Shown: positions 34,400 through 43,814, counted from the first letter of the stretch. The stretch is DNA of 64,000 nt from Metabacillus sp. KUDC1714 (GCF_014217835.1 NZ_CP055263.1:3785501-3849500), one strand, 5' to 3'. The notes: generated by a model not told the origin, from the sequence alone. A program made the numbers and translations.

Positions 34400-35629
34400 G
34401 TGAATAATCCATTTTGGAAAGTGTTAATTGCTGATGATGAGCCAGTGATACGGGAAGGAATCAGAGATTCGGTAAATTGGTCTTCTCTGCAGATGGAAGT
34501 AAAAGCTGAAGCTGAAGACGGAGAGGAAGCTTTGGAGCTAGCATTGGAACACTCAATTGATATTTTATTAGCAGACTTAAATATGCCGATAATGGATGGA
34601 ATTGCTTTAATAAAACAGATTAGAGAAAAACTACCCCAATGTAAAATAGTCATTATTACTGGCCACGATGAATTCACATATGCTCAGGAAGCAGTAAGAT
34701 TAAATGTGACAGATTACATCTTAAAACCAGCTGATCCTAATCAATTAAAACAAGTATTAGATAGTGTTCGACTAGAGCTCGAAACGTCTGTCAAGCAGGA
34801 TCAGTATATAGAAATGGCGTCTAACCAAATTTCTAAAAACCTTTCTATGTTACGAGAGCAATTTTGTCGAGACTGGATAGAGGGACGTTTAGAAATTGCT
34901 GATATACAAAAGCAATTACAATTTTTGGAGCTGCCATTAAGAAGTCCCGAACTTTTTGCTGTCCTACAATGCCCAGAATACTTTGCAAATAAACCGTTAA
35001 TGAAAGAAAAAGAAAAACAGATGTTTATGTTTTCAATTGAAAATATCGTTTCAGAATTACTTGATCCATACAATAAAGTGATTTTTCGCGATGAAACCGG
35101 GCTAATTATAATTATTTTATGGAAATATGTACCTGATGAAATGTTTAAAAGAATTGAAAAAGTTATACAAGAGTATTTAAAAATGACAATAAACATGTAT
35201 GTTGAACTAGTTGAGGGAGAGTTGGAAGAAGTTTCAGTCGTATATAGACAATGCAAGGATCTAATGAAAAATGAGTTAACCATCTCTCCAATTGTCCGAC
35301 GTGCCAGACAATATATTGAAACACATTTTGCAGAACCGACAATTACGCTTGAATTAGTTGCAAAAACTTTACAAGTATCACCTGTCTATTTAAGTAGGAT
35401 GATTAAGCAGGAACTCGGAATGTCTTTCGTTAGTTTAGTAACCAATATGAAAATGAAAAAAGCGATCCAGCTGTTAAACTCTACTGATCTACCAATTGTA
35501 GAAATTGCTGAACAGGTTGGATATGATACTCAACATTATTTTAGCACAGCATTTAAAAAGGTGATGGGGGTTTCGCCGATTAAGTATCGGAAAAATTCAG
35601 GTGAAATTAAGTGGGACAATAGTTATTAA
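34400..35629 (+). CDS. araT: Response regulator with AraC-type DNA-binding domain, YesN type (AraT-like)
   Basis: 409 aa. N-terminal receiver domain with DDEP and the phosphorylation site Asp59 (LLADLNMPIMDG), a middle region with no recognised motif, and a C-terminal AraC/XylS double helix-turn-helix (PTITLELVAKTLQVSPVYLS and GYDTQHYFSTAFKKVMGVSP). The start is a GTG at 34400 with AAGGGGGG upstream. In Geobacillus the cognate regulator activates araEGH, which here begins 1.1 kb downstream after an inserted riboswitch-kinase unit. Confidence 0.92.
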   Translation: MNNPFWKVLIADDEPVIREGIRDSVNWSSLQMEVKAEAEDGEEALELALEHSIDILLADLNMPIMDGIALIKQIREKLPQCKIVIITGHDEFTYAQEAVRLNVTDYILKPADPNQLKQVLDSVRLELETSVKQDQYIEMASNQISKNLSMLREQFCRDWIEGRLEIADIQKQLQFLELPLRSPELFAVLQCPEYFANKPLMKEKEKQMFMFSIENIVSELLDPYNKVIFRDETGLIIIILWKYVPDEMFKRIEKVIQEYLKMTINMYVELVEGELEEVSVVYRQCKDLMKNELTISPIVRRARQYIETHFAEPTITLELVAKTLQVSPVYLSRMIKQELGMSFVSLVTNMKMKKAIQLLNSTDLPIVEIAEQVGYDTQHYFSTAFKKVMGVSPIKYRKNSGEIKWDNSY

Positions 35630-35658
35630 TTGACCTGCAGGTGAATAGAAATTATAAT
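35630..35658 (+). promoter_or_regulatory. Sigma-A promoter for the Mn riboswitch unit
   Basis: TTGACC at 35630-35635, 17-base spacer, TATAAT at 35653-35658. The predicted start point is about 25 bases before the aptamer, so this unit can be transcribed apart from araPST. Confidence 0.8.
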
Positions 35659-35687
35659 AGTCATAAATTTCATTCCTTTTTCCTTTT

Positions 35688-35771
35688 AAAGGGGAGTAGC
35701 TGTACAGCAAAGTCGTCAATACAGGTTTAACCTCGGCTATGTTGGCAACGGGAGTTGTTTGCGAGACCTTT
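35688..35771 (+). ncRNA. yybP-ykoY manganese riboswitch aptamer
   Basis: The sequence carries the conserved blocks of this riboswitch in order: AAAGGGGAGTAGC at the 5' end, AGTCGTCAATAC, CGGCT, GTTGGCAAC, and GCGAGACCTTT at the 3' end. AAAGG (35688-35692) pairs with CCTTT (35767-35771) to form P1. These blocks match the Lactococcus lactis yybP-ykoY aptamer as I recall it. The class binds Mn2+ and normally turns on export or metal-homeostasis genes. Confidence 0.93.
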
Positions 35772-35797
35772 ACCACTATTTGGTGAGGTCTTTTTTT
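35764..35797 (+). terminator. Riboswitch expression-platform terminator
   Basis: AGACCTT and ACCA (35764-35775) pair with TGGT and GAGGTCT (35781-35791), followed by seven T. The left arm is the same AGACCTT that closes the aptamer P1, so ligand binding and terminator formation exclude each other: an ON switch with Mn2+. Confidence 0.9.
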
Positions 35798-35867
35798 ATA
35801 CTTTCTTTTTAAATTAAACATCTTGTTAACATATAACAATGATAGATTTGAGAAAGGAGATGATTCG

Positions 35868-36503
35868 ATGAATAGTCATGATTATGCACATAGCATTGTA
35901 TTTGTATTTAAAAAGGGAAGCATACGAGTAAAGCAGCATCACACAGACCTTGAATTAATCGGAACAGGTAGAAGTGCCTGTGTATTTAGAATAAAGGGTA
36001 CGAAAAAAGTAATAAAAATATTTCCACCACAATTTATTCATATTGCCCAAGTAGAATCTGATATTTATAGATTGTTAACACACATCGACTATTTTCCAAC
36101 CGTATATGAAACAGGTCCAAATTTTCTTACAATGGACTATATTAAAGGAGATACTCTTTTTTCTTGCTTAAACAAAGGTATTCCTATTAATGAGAACCAT
36201 ATTAAAGAAGTTGAACATATATTAGAACTTGTTAGAAAAACAGGGTTAAACCCTTCTGACATTCACTTGCGAAATATCATTATTACCCCAGACAACAAAA
36301 TAAAAATGATTGATGTTGCCAGATTTAAACAACAAAAGCATTGTACTCAATGGGAAGATCTAAAGAATGCTTATGATCGCTATTATAAGCATCGCTTCTT
36401 TCCAAAAAGATTACCTGAATTTCTTTTGAATTTTATTGCAGCATTATATAAAAGAAAATTACTAGTTCTAAATCTAGCTAATAAGAAGAAGGTATCAGGT
36501 TGA
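35868..36503 (+). CDS. Protein-kinase-like protein under Mn riboswitch control
   Basis: Small kinase-fold protein of 211 aa; the start at 35868 has AAAGGAG 8 bases upstream. Kinase features in order: Gly-rich loop GTGRSACVFRI, ATP-site Lys50 in KKVIKIF, catalytic-loop equivalent SDIHLRNI (Asp131, Asn136), and metal-binding Asp149 in MIDVARF in place of DFG. No membrane segment or sensor domain is evident. Close in size to small Bacillus kinase-like proteins such as YrzF, but I cannot confirm orthology. It is a single-gene unit between araT and araE, with its own promoter, riboswitch and terminator. The substrate is unknown; Mn2+ as cofactor is plausible. Confidence 0.82.
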   Translation: MNSHDYAHSIVFVFKKGSIRVKQHHTDLELIGTGRSACVFRIKGTKKVIKIFPPQFIHIAQVESDIYRLLTHIDYFPTVYETGPNFLTMDYIKGDTLFSCLNKGIPINENHIKEVEHILELVRKTGLNPSDIHLRNIIITPDNKIKMIDVARFKQQKHCTQWEDLKNAYDRYYKHRFFPKRLPEFLLNFIAALYKRKLLVLNLANKKKVSG

Positions 36504-36516
36504 GATTAGTTTAGAT

Positions 36517-36546
36517 GTCTGCTTTCATAAAAGCAGGCTTCTTTTA
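36517..36546 (+). terminator. Intrinsic terminator after the kinase-like gene
   Basis: Stem GTCTGCTTT / AAAGCAGGC (36517-36525 and 36530-36538), 4-nt loop, then TTCTTTT. Confidence 0.88.
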
Positions 36547-36558
36547 TGTTGCGAAAAA

Positions 36559-36572
36559 TGAAAGCGGTTTAA
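36559..36572 (+). promoter_or_regulatory. Candidate CcpA cre site upstream of araE
   Basis: TGAAAGCGGTTTAA matches the cre consensus TGWAANCGNTNWCA at 13 of 14 positions. It suggests catabolite repression of the arabinose transporter. Confidence 0.55.
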
Positions 36573-36623
36573 ATAAAGTTAAATTTTTATAAAAATAGTT
36601 GTTTTATTAAAAAGACCGTCCTA

Positions 36624-36723
36624 TTGATAGGTGATATATTTTAAGTATTATCAGAGTTTTCGAAAAGATAGCGTAAGAAAAATAGGGCTCCGCCATCCGA
36701 AATTGGCGACCCTACGTTTTTCT
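36624..36723 (+). promoter_or_regulatory. Likely araE promoter and structured leader
   Basis: A possible promoter is TTGATA (36624-36629), 16 bases, TATTAT (36646-36651). The leader then holds a strong nested hairpin: AGAAAAA/TTTTTCT outer, TAGGG/CCCTA middle and CGCCA/TGGCG inner (36676-36723). It could act as an attenuator or an RNA-stabilising element. It matches no riboswitch I can name. Confidence 0.45.
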
Positions 36724-36778
36724 AACCAACCATTTAAGAAAATATGCCACATGAGAATAAAGAAAGGGGGAAGCCCAC

Positions 36779-37867
36779 ATGAAAAAGAAATCGCTTACTA
36801 TAATGTTAGTATTCTTAATTGTATTGACTTTGACTATGACAGGATGTGGAGTCAAAGAAACAAGTGGGGAATCAAAAGGGTTTATTGGGATTTCAATGCC
36901 AACAAAGTCGTCTGAAAGATGGGTTAATGATGGAGAAAATATGAAAAAGCAATTTGAAGAGCTTGGCTATGAAACTGATTTGCAATATGCAGAAGATATT
37001 ATTGAAAATCAAACTGCCCAAATTGAAAATATGATTACTAAGGGTGTTGATGTGCTAGTTATTGCTCCAATTGATGACCGATCTGGGTTAACAAGTGTAC
37101 TAGAAAGAGCAAACAAACGTGGGATAAAGGTCATCTCATATGATCGTTTGATTCAGCATAGTGAATATGTTGATTACTATGCAACCTTTGATAATTTCAA
37201 GGTAGGGGTTTTACAAGGAACATATATTGAAGAAAAATTAGGGTTAAAGGAAGCAAAAGGCCCTTTTAATATCGAAATCTTTGCTGGTTCACCAGATGAT
37301 AATAATGCATACTTCTTCTTTGACGGGGCGATGTCGATTCTAATGCCTTATATTGATTCTGGTAAGTTGGTTGTAAGAAGTAATCAAATGAAGTTTAATC
37401 AAGGAGCCACATTAAGATGGGATGGAGCACTTGCTCAATCAAGAATGGATAATTTACTAAGTGCTTATTATTCATCAGAACGGGTTGATGCGGTTCTTTC
37501 ACCATATGACGGTATAAGTATTGGAATTATTTCTTCCTTAAGAGGGGTTGGATATGGCAGTGGAGATAAACCGATGCCAGTCATCACCGGTCAAGATGCT
37601 GAGCTTGCTTCGATAAAATCAATCATTAACGATCGACAAACACAAACCGTGTTTAAGGATACAAGGGAGCTAGCTAAGAAGGCTGTAGAAATGGCTGACG
37701 CTCTCATCAATGGAGAAAAAGCTGAGGTAAATGATACAAAGACATATAACAATGGCAAAAAAATTGTCCCGGCGTATTTATTAAATCCAGTGTCTGTTGA
37801 TAAGACAAACTATGACACTGTATTAGTAGAAAGCGGCTATTACACGAAAGATCAGCTTGGACAATAA
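36779..37867 (+). CDS. araE: Sugar ABC transporter substrate-binding lipoprotein (AraE, ChvE type)
   Basis: Extracellular sugar-binding lipoprotein of 362 aa with a lipobox ending at Cys23 (TMTGC). The mature domain resembles ChvE-type monosaccharide-binding proteins ([21 protein letters not shown] split, [21 protein letters not shown] split, [15 protein letters not shown]). Ribosome binding site AAAGGGGG lies 8 bases before ATG. First gene of a binding protein-ATPase-permease operon matching Geobacillus AraEGH. L-arabinose as substrate is inferred from the locus; the wider family also takes D-xylose, glucose and galactose. Confidence 0.88.
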   Translation: MKKKSLTIMLVFLIVLTLTMTGCGVKETSGESKGFIGISMPTKSSERWVNDGENMKKQFEELGYETDLQYAEDIIENQTAQIENMITKGVDVLVIAPIDDRSGLTSVLERANKRGIKVISYDRLIQHSEYVDYYATFDNFKVGVLQGTYIEEKLGLKEAKGPFNIEIFAGSPDDNNAYFFFDGAMSILMPYIDSGKLVVRSNQMKFNQGATLRWDGALAQSRMDNLLSAYYSSERVDAVLSPYDGISIGIISSLRGVGYGSGDKPMPVITGQDAELASIKSIINDRQTQTVFKDTRELAKKAVEMADALINGEKAEVNDTKTYNNGKKIVPAYLLNPVSVDKTNYDTVLVESGYYTKDQLGQ

Positions 37868-37920
37868 ATTAGAAAATTCTAGAATTCTAGTGAAAAAGAC
37901 GAATGTAGGTGTGGTGAAAA

Positions 37921-39456
37921 ATGTCAAATATAATCCTAGAAATGCGGAATATTACGAAAGAATTTCCAGGTGTTAAAGCACTTGAAAACGTAAACTTACA
38001 GGTCAAAGAAGGAGAGATTCATGCCTTATGTGGTGAAAATGGGGCAGGTAAATCTACGCTAATGAAGGTGTTAAGTGGTGTATATCCACATGGCTCCTAT
38101 ACAGGTGACATTCTGTTTCAAAAACAGGTTTGTAGCTTTAAAAATATTAAACAAAGTGAAGAATTAGGGATTGTTATTATCCATCAAGAACTAGCCCTTA
38201 TTCCTGAATTATCAATAGCTGAGAACATTTTTTTAGGCAATGAAATATCTAATAGCGGTGTGATCAATTGGAATATGACGACAATGAAGACGATGGATTT
38301 ACTTAAAAAGGTAGGTCTTACTGAATCTCCAAATATGAAGGTTGATAATATTGGGGTAGGGAAACAGCAATTAGTCGAAATTGCGAAAGCACTATCAAAG
38401 AAAGTGAAGCTTCTTATTTTAGATGAACCAACAGCTTCCTTAAATGAAGATGACAGCGAAAACTTATTAAATCTTCTATTAGAATTTAAAAAACAAGGAA
38501 TGTCAGCTATTATTATCTCACATAAATTAAATGAAATTGAAAAGGTTGCAGATTCGATTACGATTTTACGAGATGGCCAAACAATTGAAACTTTAAATAT
38601 GAAAAAAGACAATGTGACAGAGGATCGAATCATTAAGGGTATGGTAGGTCGTGATCTCACAAATCGTTATCCAGCAAGAACTCCCAAAATTGGCCAAACC
38701 ATTTTTGCGGTGAAAAATTGGAATGTTTACCATCCATTGCATTCAGATCGAAAAGTAATCGATGATGTTAATTTTCATATTCGCAAAGGTGAAATTGTCG
38801 GTATCGCCGGTTTAATGGGTGCGGGTCGAACCGAGCTTGCGATGAGTATTTTTGGTAAATCGTACGGGAAGAAAATTAGCGGTCAAATTATGAAGGATGC
38901 GATTGAGGTTCAATTTAATGATGTAACCTCTGCAATTGATCAAGGAATAGCCTATGTTTCCGAGGATAGAAAAGGAAACGGTCTCATTTTAATGGAAGAT
39001 ATTAAACAAAATATTACCTTAGCAAGCTTAAATAAAATTTCAAAGCAATCGATTTTAGATAAAAACAAAGAAATCATTGTAGCAGAAGAATATCGCAAAA
39101 AGTTAAGGATCAAAACACCAAGTATCTTTCAAAAAGCTGGGAATCTAAGTGGAGGGAACCAGCAGAAGATTGTCTTAAGTAAATGGATATTCTCTGAACC
39201 TGATATTTTAATCTTAGATGAACCAACACGTGGGATTGATGTAGGAGCGAAATATGAAATTTACTCGATTATTAACGATTTAGCGATGGATGGAAAAGGA
39301 ATCTTAATTATTTCATCAGAGCTTCCAGAGCTATTAGGAATGTGTGACAGAATCTATTGTCTGAATGAAGGTAGCATCACAGGTGAGGTAACGAAAGCGG
39401 AAGCTAACCAAGAAAAACTGATGACATACATGACAAAAAGTAAGGTAAGGAGGTAA
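37921..39456 (+). CDS. araG: Sugar ABC transporter ATPase with two ATP-binding domains (AraG)
   Basis: CUT2-type energising subunit, 511 aa. The first domain has Walker [10 protein letters not shown] and Walker [16 protein letters not shown]; its signature reads [14 protein letters not shown]. The second has the degenerate Walker [10 protein letters not shown], usual in this family, signature [14 protein letters not shown], and [16 protein letters not shown]. It lies 53 bases after araE and 5 bases before the permease. This is the only sugar-import ATPase in the window. Confidence 0.93.
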   Translation: MSNIILEMRNITKEFPGVKALENVNLQVKEGEIHALCGENGAGKSTLMKVLSGVYPHGSYTGDILFQKQVCSFKNIKQSEELGIVIIHQELALIPELSIAENIFLGNEISNSGVINWNMTTMKTMDLLKKVGLTESPNMKVDNIGVGKQQLVEIAKALSKKVKLLILDEPTASLNEDDSENLLNLLLEFKKQGMSAIIISHKLNEIEKVADSITILRDGQTIETLNMKKDNVTEDRIIKGMVGRDLTNRYPARTPKIGQTIFAVKNWNVYHPLHSDRKVIDDVNFHIRKGEIVGIAGLMGAGRTELAMSIFGKSYGKKISGQIMKDAIEVQFNDVTSAIDQGIAYVSEDRKGNGLILMEDIKQNITLASLNKISKQSILDKNKEIIVAEEYRKKLRIKTPSIFQKAGNLSGGNQQKIVLSKWIFSEPDILILDEPTRGIDVGAKYEIYSIINDLAMDGKGILIISSELPELLGMCDRIYCLNEGSITGEVTKAEANQEKLMTYMTKSKVRR

Positions 39457-39461
39457 TTATA

Positions 39462-40667
39462 ATGCAAACACAACTAAAAAATAGTCAATCTAGTCTGAAC
39501 AAAGAATCTGCATTGAAATCAATGATACGAAACAATATGCGTCAATATAGTATGGTCATTGCACTTATCTTTATTATGGTGCTATTTCAAATATTAACAA
39601 ATGGTCTATTGTTGCAGCCTTTAAATATTACAAATTTAATTTTGCAGAATAGTTATATATTAGTTTTAGCAATCGGTATGGTGTTAGTCATCATTACCGG
39701 ACATATTGATCTATCAGTAGGGTCTATAGCAGCATTTGTCGGAGCAATATCAGCGATCTTAATGGTTAATTATGAAATTCCAACCTTTCTTGCGGTTATT
39801 ATCTCGTTACTAGTAGGTGCAATAATCGGAGCATGGCAAGGATTCTGGGTTGCCTACGTGAAAATCCCAGCTTTTATTGTTACATTAGCAGGAATGCTTC
39901 TTTTTAGAGGGTTAACAATGATCGTCCTAGAAGGGAAATCAATTGCACCCTTCCCAGAATCTTTCCAAAAAATTAGTTCTGGTTTCATTCCTGACGTTTC
40001 AAGTAGTGGTTCACTCCATTTATTAACAATCATTATTGGTCTTGCCTTATCAGTCATAATTATTTTTACTGAGCTGAAAAATAGACGAACAAAATTAAAG
40101 TTCAACTTTGAAGTCCAGTCTGTGGGCATGTTTGTTCTAAAACTAATTGGTATGGTTGCGTTGCTTAATGTATTTACGTATATCCTTGCTACGTATGAAG
40201 GAATTCCGAATATATTAATCATTCTTGCAGTATTAATTGTGATCTATACATTTGTCACAAATAAGACGAAAGCAGGACGACATGTTTATGCAATCGGAGG
40301 AAATGAGAAAGCAGCACAATTATCTGGTATTAAAACGAAACGAATGACATTTTGGATATTTGTTAATATGGGCGTTCTATCTGCCTTATCTGGACTTCTC
40401 TTCGCAGCACGTTTAAATGCTGCAACACCGAAAGCAGGTAATTTATTTGAGCTTGACGCAATTGCTGCTTGTTTCATTGGTGGAGCTTCAGCGTATGGTG
40501 GAATTGGCACAGTTCCAGGTGCGATAATCGGTGGATTAGTTATGGGTATTATGAATAACGGTATGTCTTTACTAGGCTTAGGAATTGACTGGCAGCAAGG
40601 AATAAAAGGGTTAGTCTTATTAGCTGCTGTTGCATTTGATATTTATAATAAGAATAAAGCTTCTTAA
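39462..40667 (+). CDS. araH: Sugar ABC transporter permease (AraH, GguB type)
   Basis: CUT2-type membrane subunit, 401 aa, about ten hydrophobic segments. Family marks are IITGHIDLSVGSIAAFVGAI, PAFIVTLAGMLLFRGLTMIV, HVYAIGGNEKAAQLSGI and GGASAYGGIGTVPGAIIGG. The start has AAGGAGG upstream, overlapping the end of araG. It completes the araEGH operon, followed by a bidirectional terminator. Confidence 0.93.
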   Translation: MQTQLKNSQSSLNKESALKSMIRNNMRQYSMVIALIFIMVLFQILTNGLLLQPLNITNLILQNSYILVLAIGMVLVIITGHIDLSVGSIAAFVGAISAILMVNYEIPTFLAVIISLLVGAIIGAWQGFWVAYVKIPAFIVTLAGMLLFRGLTMIVLEGKSIAPFPESFQKISSGFIPDVSSSGSLHLLTIIIGLALSVIIIFTELKNRRTKLKFNFEVQSVGMFVLKLIGMVALLNVFTYILATYEGIPNILIILAVLIVIYTFVTNKTKAGRHVYAIGGNEKAAQLSGIKTKRMTFWIFVNMGVLSALSGLLFAARLNAATPKAGNLFELDAIAACFIGGASAYGGIGTVPGAIIGGLVMGIMNNGMSLLGLGIDWQQGIKGLVLLAAVAFDIYNKNKAS

Positions 40668-40681
40668 CTTCTTAAAATAAG

Positions 40682-40722
40682 AGTGGGCTGACTCCAAATG
40701 AGTCAGCCCACTGTTCATTTTT
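40682..40722. terminator. Bidirectional terminator between araH and the spore protein gene
   Basis: Perfect 13-bp stem (40682-40694 with 40700-40712), 5-nt loop, then CATTTTTT on the plus strand, between convergent genes. Confidence 0.9.
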
Positions 40723-40963
40723 TCAATTGTTGCTCAGCCATTTTTACCATTTCACGTACCATGTTTCCACCGAGATTTCCACCGATTTTTCCGGCTTGTC
40801 GAGAGGTTAAGCTACCATTGTAGCCTTTTTTAAGAGGTACACCTAGCTCTTTTGCTATTTCATATTTGGCTTCCTCAGGTTTTTGAGTATTAGCAACCTT
40901 TGCTTTTAATTGGTTTACTCCTTGCTTGGCACTAGGAACAAGCAATTTATTTCTATTGGCCAT
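40715..40963 (-). CDS. Alpha/beta-type small acid-soluble spore protein
   Basis: 82-aa DNA-binding protein that coats spore DNA and is degraded at germination. The GPR protease site EIAKELGV and the second conserved block LTSRQAGKIGGNLGGNMVREM (split over residues 53-73) are clear. AAAGGAGG precedes ATG. It should be transcribed by sigma-G in the forespore, though I could not place the promoter confidently. This gene shows that the organism forms endospores. It is unrelated to the arabinose genes around it. Confidence 0.96.
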   Translation of the reverse strand: MANRNKLLVPSAKQGVNQLKAKVANTQKPEEAKYEIAKELGVPLKKGYNGSLTSRQAGKIGGNLGGNMVREMVKMAEQQLKK

Positions 40964-41095
40964 GATTTATCCCTCCTTTAATCATAGTTTCTTCAAAATT
41001 AGCCATTTATATGAAACGGTCAACTCTACGATATTTTTTAAATGGATATGCTATAGTAAAAGCAAATAATGAGTGCAAAGGTGAGTGTAGGTACA

Positions 41096-42294
41096 ATGTC
41101 AAAGAGAAAAGTTTATTACCAAGAGCCATACAAACAAACTATAACAACAAAGCTTGTCTTGCAAGCTCAAGATGAAATCGGCCGTTTTTATGTTGTATTA
41201 GAAGAAACAATCTTTTACCCAACAGGTGGAGGACAACCACATGATACAGGAACTATTAATGGTGTTCATGTGTATGAAGTAGAGGAAATTGATGGAGAAA
41301 TTCGTCATTATGTTGAGCAACCTATTGAAATACATAATAAAATCGTTGGAGAAATTGACTGGGATCGTCGTTTTGACCACATCAGCAACACTCTGGGCAA
41401 CATATATTATCAGCAGCTTTTGAAGAAGTTTATGGCTATAAAACAGTTAGTTTTCACTTAGGAAAAGAACTGTGTACGATTGACCTTGAAATTAAGAATC
41501 TTAATGAGGAAGAGGCGAATCGAACAGAGGCATTGGCAAATAAGATCATTCTTGAAAATCGTTCAATTGAAACGAAGTGGATAACAGAAGCTGAGCTCTC
41601 ACACTATTCGTTAAGAAAAGAGTTGTCTGTATCCGAAAATATTCGTCTTGTCATCATCCCTAATTTTGATTACAACGGTTGTGGGGGAACGCACCCGAAC
41701 TCAACCGGACAGGTAAGTGTCATTAAAATTTTAAATTGGGAGAAACATAAGAACTATATTCGACTATATTTTGTTTGTGGTAACAGAGTACTTAAGCAGC
41801 TTCATGAAAAACAGAGCGTTATTCAAAGATTGACTTCCATATTAAATTCTCCACAAGGGCAAATGAAGGATGCTGCAAACCGGCTAATACAGCAGTCTAA
41901 AGATCTTGAAAAAACAGTTGTAGAATTAAAGACCGAGCTTCTTCAGTATGAGGCTAGGTCTCATATAGCAAATATACAAATCATTCAAGATCAAAAAGTA
42001 GTTCAAGCCATTTTTAAAAACCGTCTGATTTCAGAATTGCAACAGTTAGCACGATCAATTACAAGCCTTACCAATGATGTTCTAGTTCTATTAATAAGTG
42101 AAAATGAAGACAAACTACAACTTGTCTGCTCTAAAAGTAAAGAGGTAAATGGAAATATGAATCAACTACTAAAAGGTGTGTTGCCTGTTATAAATGGGAG
42201 AGGTGGAGGAAATGATTCGTTTGCTCAAGGTGGTGGTGAACGAACGATTTCAGCTGAACAGTTAATGAGAGAGCTAATGGAGAAAAGTATGTAA
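41096..42294 (+). pseudogene. Alanyl-tRNA editing protein (AlaX-type with DHHA1 domain), broken by one missing base
   Basis: The family hydrolyses wrongly charged Ser- or Gly-tRNA(Ala). The first reading frame encodes residues up to GEIDWDRRFDH, then shifts. In the next frame the sequence continues perfectly as QQHSGQHILSAAFEEVYGY, then through CGGTHPNSTG to the C-terminal GRGGGNDSFAQGGG. One base (likely G, giving CACATGCAG) is missing near 41382. Both zinc motifs (HxxxH and CxxxH) are otherwise intact, and no other damage is seen. It is either a recent frameshift or a sequencing error. ATG at 41096 follows AAAGGTGAG by 9 bases. Confidence 0.88.
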
Positions 42295-42470
42295 TGTAAC
42301 TTGTTCGCACAATATTTAGAGTAAGTATTAAATTTTAAGATAAGAGAAAAAAGTAAACTTTTACATAAAATTAGATGTAATATATAGTTTCCAAGGAATT
42401 ACTAATAAAATATATATCAATATTTTATAAAGAAGCTGAAAGAGCATTTTAAAATTGTATGTTCATAGTG

Positions 42471-42498
42471 TATAATTAATGTAGTTGTACGAATGAGT
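42471..42498 (+). promoter_or_regulatory. araR promoter -10 and AraR-like operator
   Basis: TATAAT at 42471-42476 (a poor -35, TTTAAA, lies 17 bases upstream), then AGTTGTACGAATGAGT at 42483-42498, 12 of 16 positions matching an ideal AraR palindrome ACTTGTACGTACAAGT. It lies at the expected start point and suggests autoregulation. Confidence 0.55.
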
Positions 42499-42534
42499 TA
42501 ATTCGGTAGCATACAAGCTGAAAGTGGTGACATA

Positions 42535-43674
42535 ATGGCTCAACAAACGAAAGCCAGCATGGTGAAGCAAAAAATTAAGGCCTGGATTATCGAAGGAAAA
42601 GTTTTGCCAGGTGAAAAAATATATTCAGAAAATGAGCTAGTTAAGATGTTTGAGGTTAGTAGGCATACCGTCCGCCAAGCTGTTGGGGACCTTGTTCATG
42701 AAGGATGGTTGTATAGAGAGCAGGGAGCAGGTACGTTTGTCTCAAATAAACCCGCTCAAGCTCAAAGTCAGCCCGTTAGTTTAACTGGGAAAAATATAGG
42801 AGTTATTACAACCTATATATCTGATTATATATTCCCGTCCATTATTAAAGGGATAGAATCGTACTTGTCGGCACATGGCTATTCATTAACATTTGCTTGC
42901 ACGGATAATGATCCTGAAAAAGAAAAGCAATGCTTGGAAGCGATGATAAACCGTAATATAGATGGATTAATCGTAGAACCTACAAGAAGTAGTAGTTATA
43001 ATCCAAATCTTCACTATTACCTAGAAATGGAACAGAATAATACTCCTTATTTAATGATCAACCAATACTATCCACAATTAAATCCTCCAAATATTATTTT
43101 AAATGATGAAAAAGGTGGATTTGTTGCAACTGACCATTTAATTAAGCTAGGTCATCAAAAAGTAATTGGTTTATTCAAAAGCGATGATATTCAAGGATTA
43201 AATCGGATGCAAGGATTTATTAGAGCATTTAGAGAAAATAATATTCCGTTTTTTTCAGAGATGATAGTAACCTATACAACGGAAGAAAAAGAGGAAACAT
43301 TGCCCCATAGATTAAAAGAAATCCTTTTGTCTGAAGAAAATAGACCAACTGGAATCGTTTGTTACAATGATGAAATCGCGATTAATGTATTGAATTTATT
43401 AAGGGAGCTTGAAATTAAAGTTCCTGATGACATCTCTATCGTTGGTTATGATGATTCTTATTTAACTGAAGCGTCTGAAACGAAGATTACCTCTGTTACC
43501 CACCCGAAAATGGATATGGGAATTGAGGCAGCAAAATGGATTGTTGCAGCTGTAGAAAAAAGAGATAAAGAATCTATTGAAAAATGGCAGAAGATCTATG
43601 ATCCTGAATTAATTATTAGAAACTCAACAAGTGCTGTTAAAAGGAATCATTCTGAAAACAAACATGTTATTTAA
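42535..43674 (+). CDS. araR: Arabinose operon repressor AraR
   Basis: 379-aa repressor with an N-terminal GntR-type winged helix (residues about 8-75; NELVKMFEVSRHTVRQAVGDLV split, GAGTFVSN) and a C-terminal LacI/GalR-type effector domain (NIGVITTYISDYIFPSIIKG, VDDISIVGYDDSYL). This GntR-LacI fusion is specific to AraR. L-arabinose releases it from DNA. It has a weak GGTGA ribosome binding site. It should control the ara and abn promoters, where similar palindromes are found. Confidence 0.95.
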   Translation: MAQQTKASMVKQKIKAWIIEGKVLPGEKIYSENELVKMFEVSRHTVRQAVGDLVHEGWLYREQGAGTFVSNKPAQAQSQPVSLTGKNIGVITTYISDYIFPSIIKGIESYLSAHGYSLTFACTDNDPEKEKQCLEAMINRNIDGLIVEPTRSSSYNPNLHYYLEMEQNNTPYLMINQYYPQLNPPNIILNDEKGGFVATDHLIKLGHQKVIGLFKSDDIQGLNRMQGFIRAFRENNIPFFSEMIVTYTTEEKEETLPHRLKEILLSEENRPTGIVCYNDEIAINVLNLLRELEIKVPDDISIVGYDDSYLTEASETKITSVTHPKMDMGIEAAKWIVAAVEKRDKESIEKWQKIYDPELIIRNSTSAVKRNHSENKHVI

Positions 43675-43679
43675 GGACT

Positions 43680-43723
43680 AACCCCCTCAACAATTAATAT
43701 AAAATACTTAGTCTGAGGGGGTT
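43680..43723 (+). terminator. Possible terminator after araR
   Basis: 10-bp stem AACCCCCTCA / TGAGGGGGTT (43680-43689 and 43714-43723) with a 24-nt loop, but only a poor T tail. It may be an RNA-stabilising hairpin instead. Confidence 0.5.
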
Positions 43724-43814
43724 GCTGTAGCCTTTTGTCAAAGCAATCTAAGCGAAAAAAATAATTATATATAACAGCCTTTTAGTAGTTCTCAGTCGAA
43801 TAGGGGGAAATAAT

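Noticed and set aside
36676..36723. araE leader hairpin considered as a c-di-GMP, SAM or other known riboswitch
   Set aside because: None of the conserved core sequences of riboswitch classes I know are present.
36631..36915. 94-codon plus-strand ORF overlapping the araE leader and 5' end
   Set aside because: It overlaps the well-supported lipoprotein start in another frame, has no ribosome binding site, and its protein has no recognisable features.
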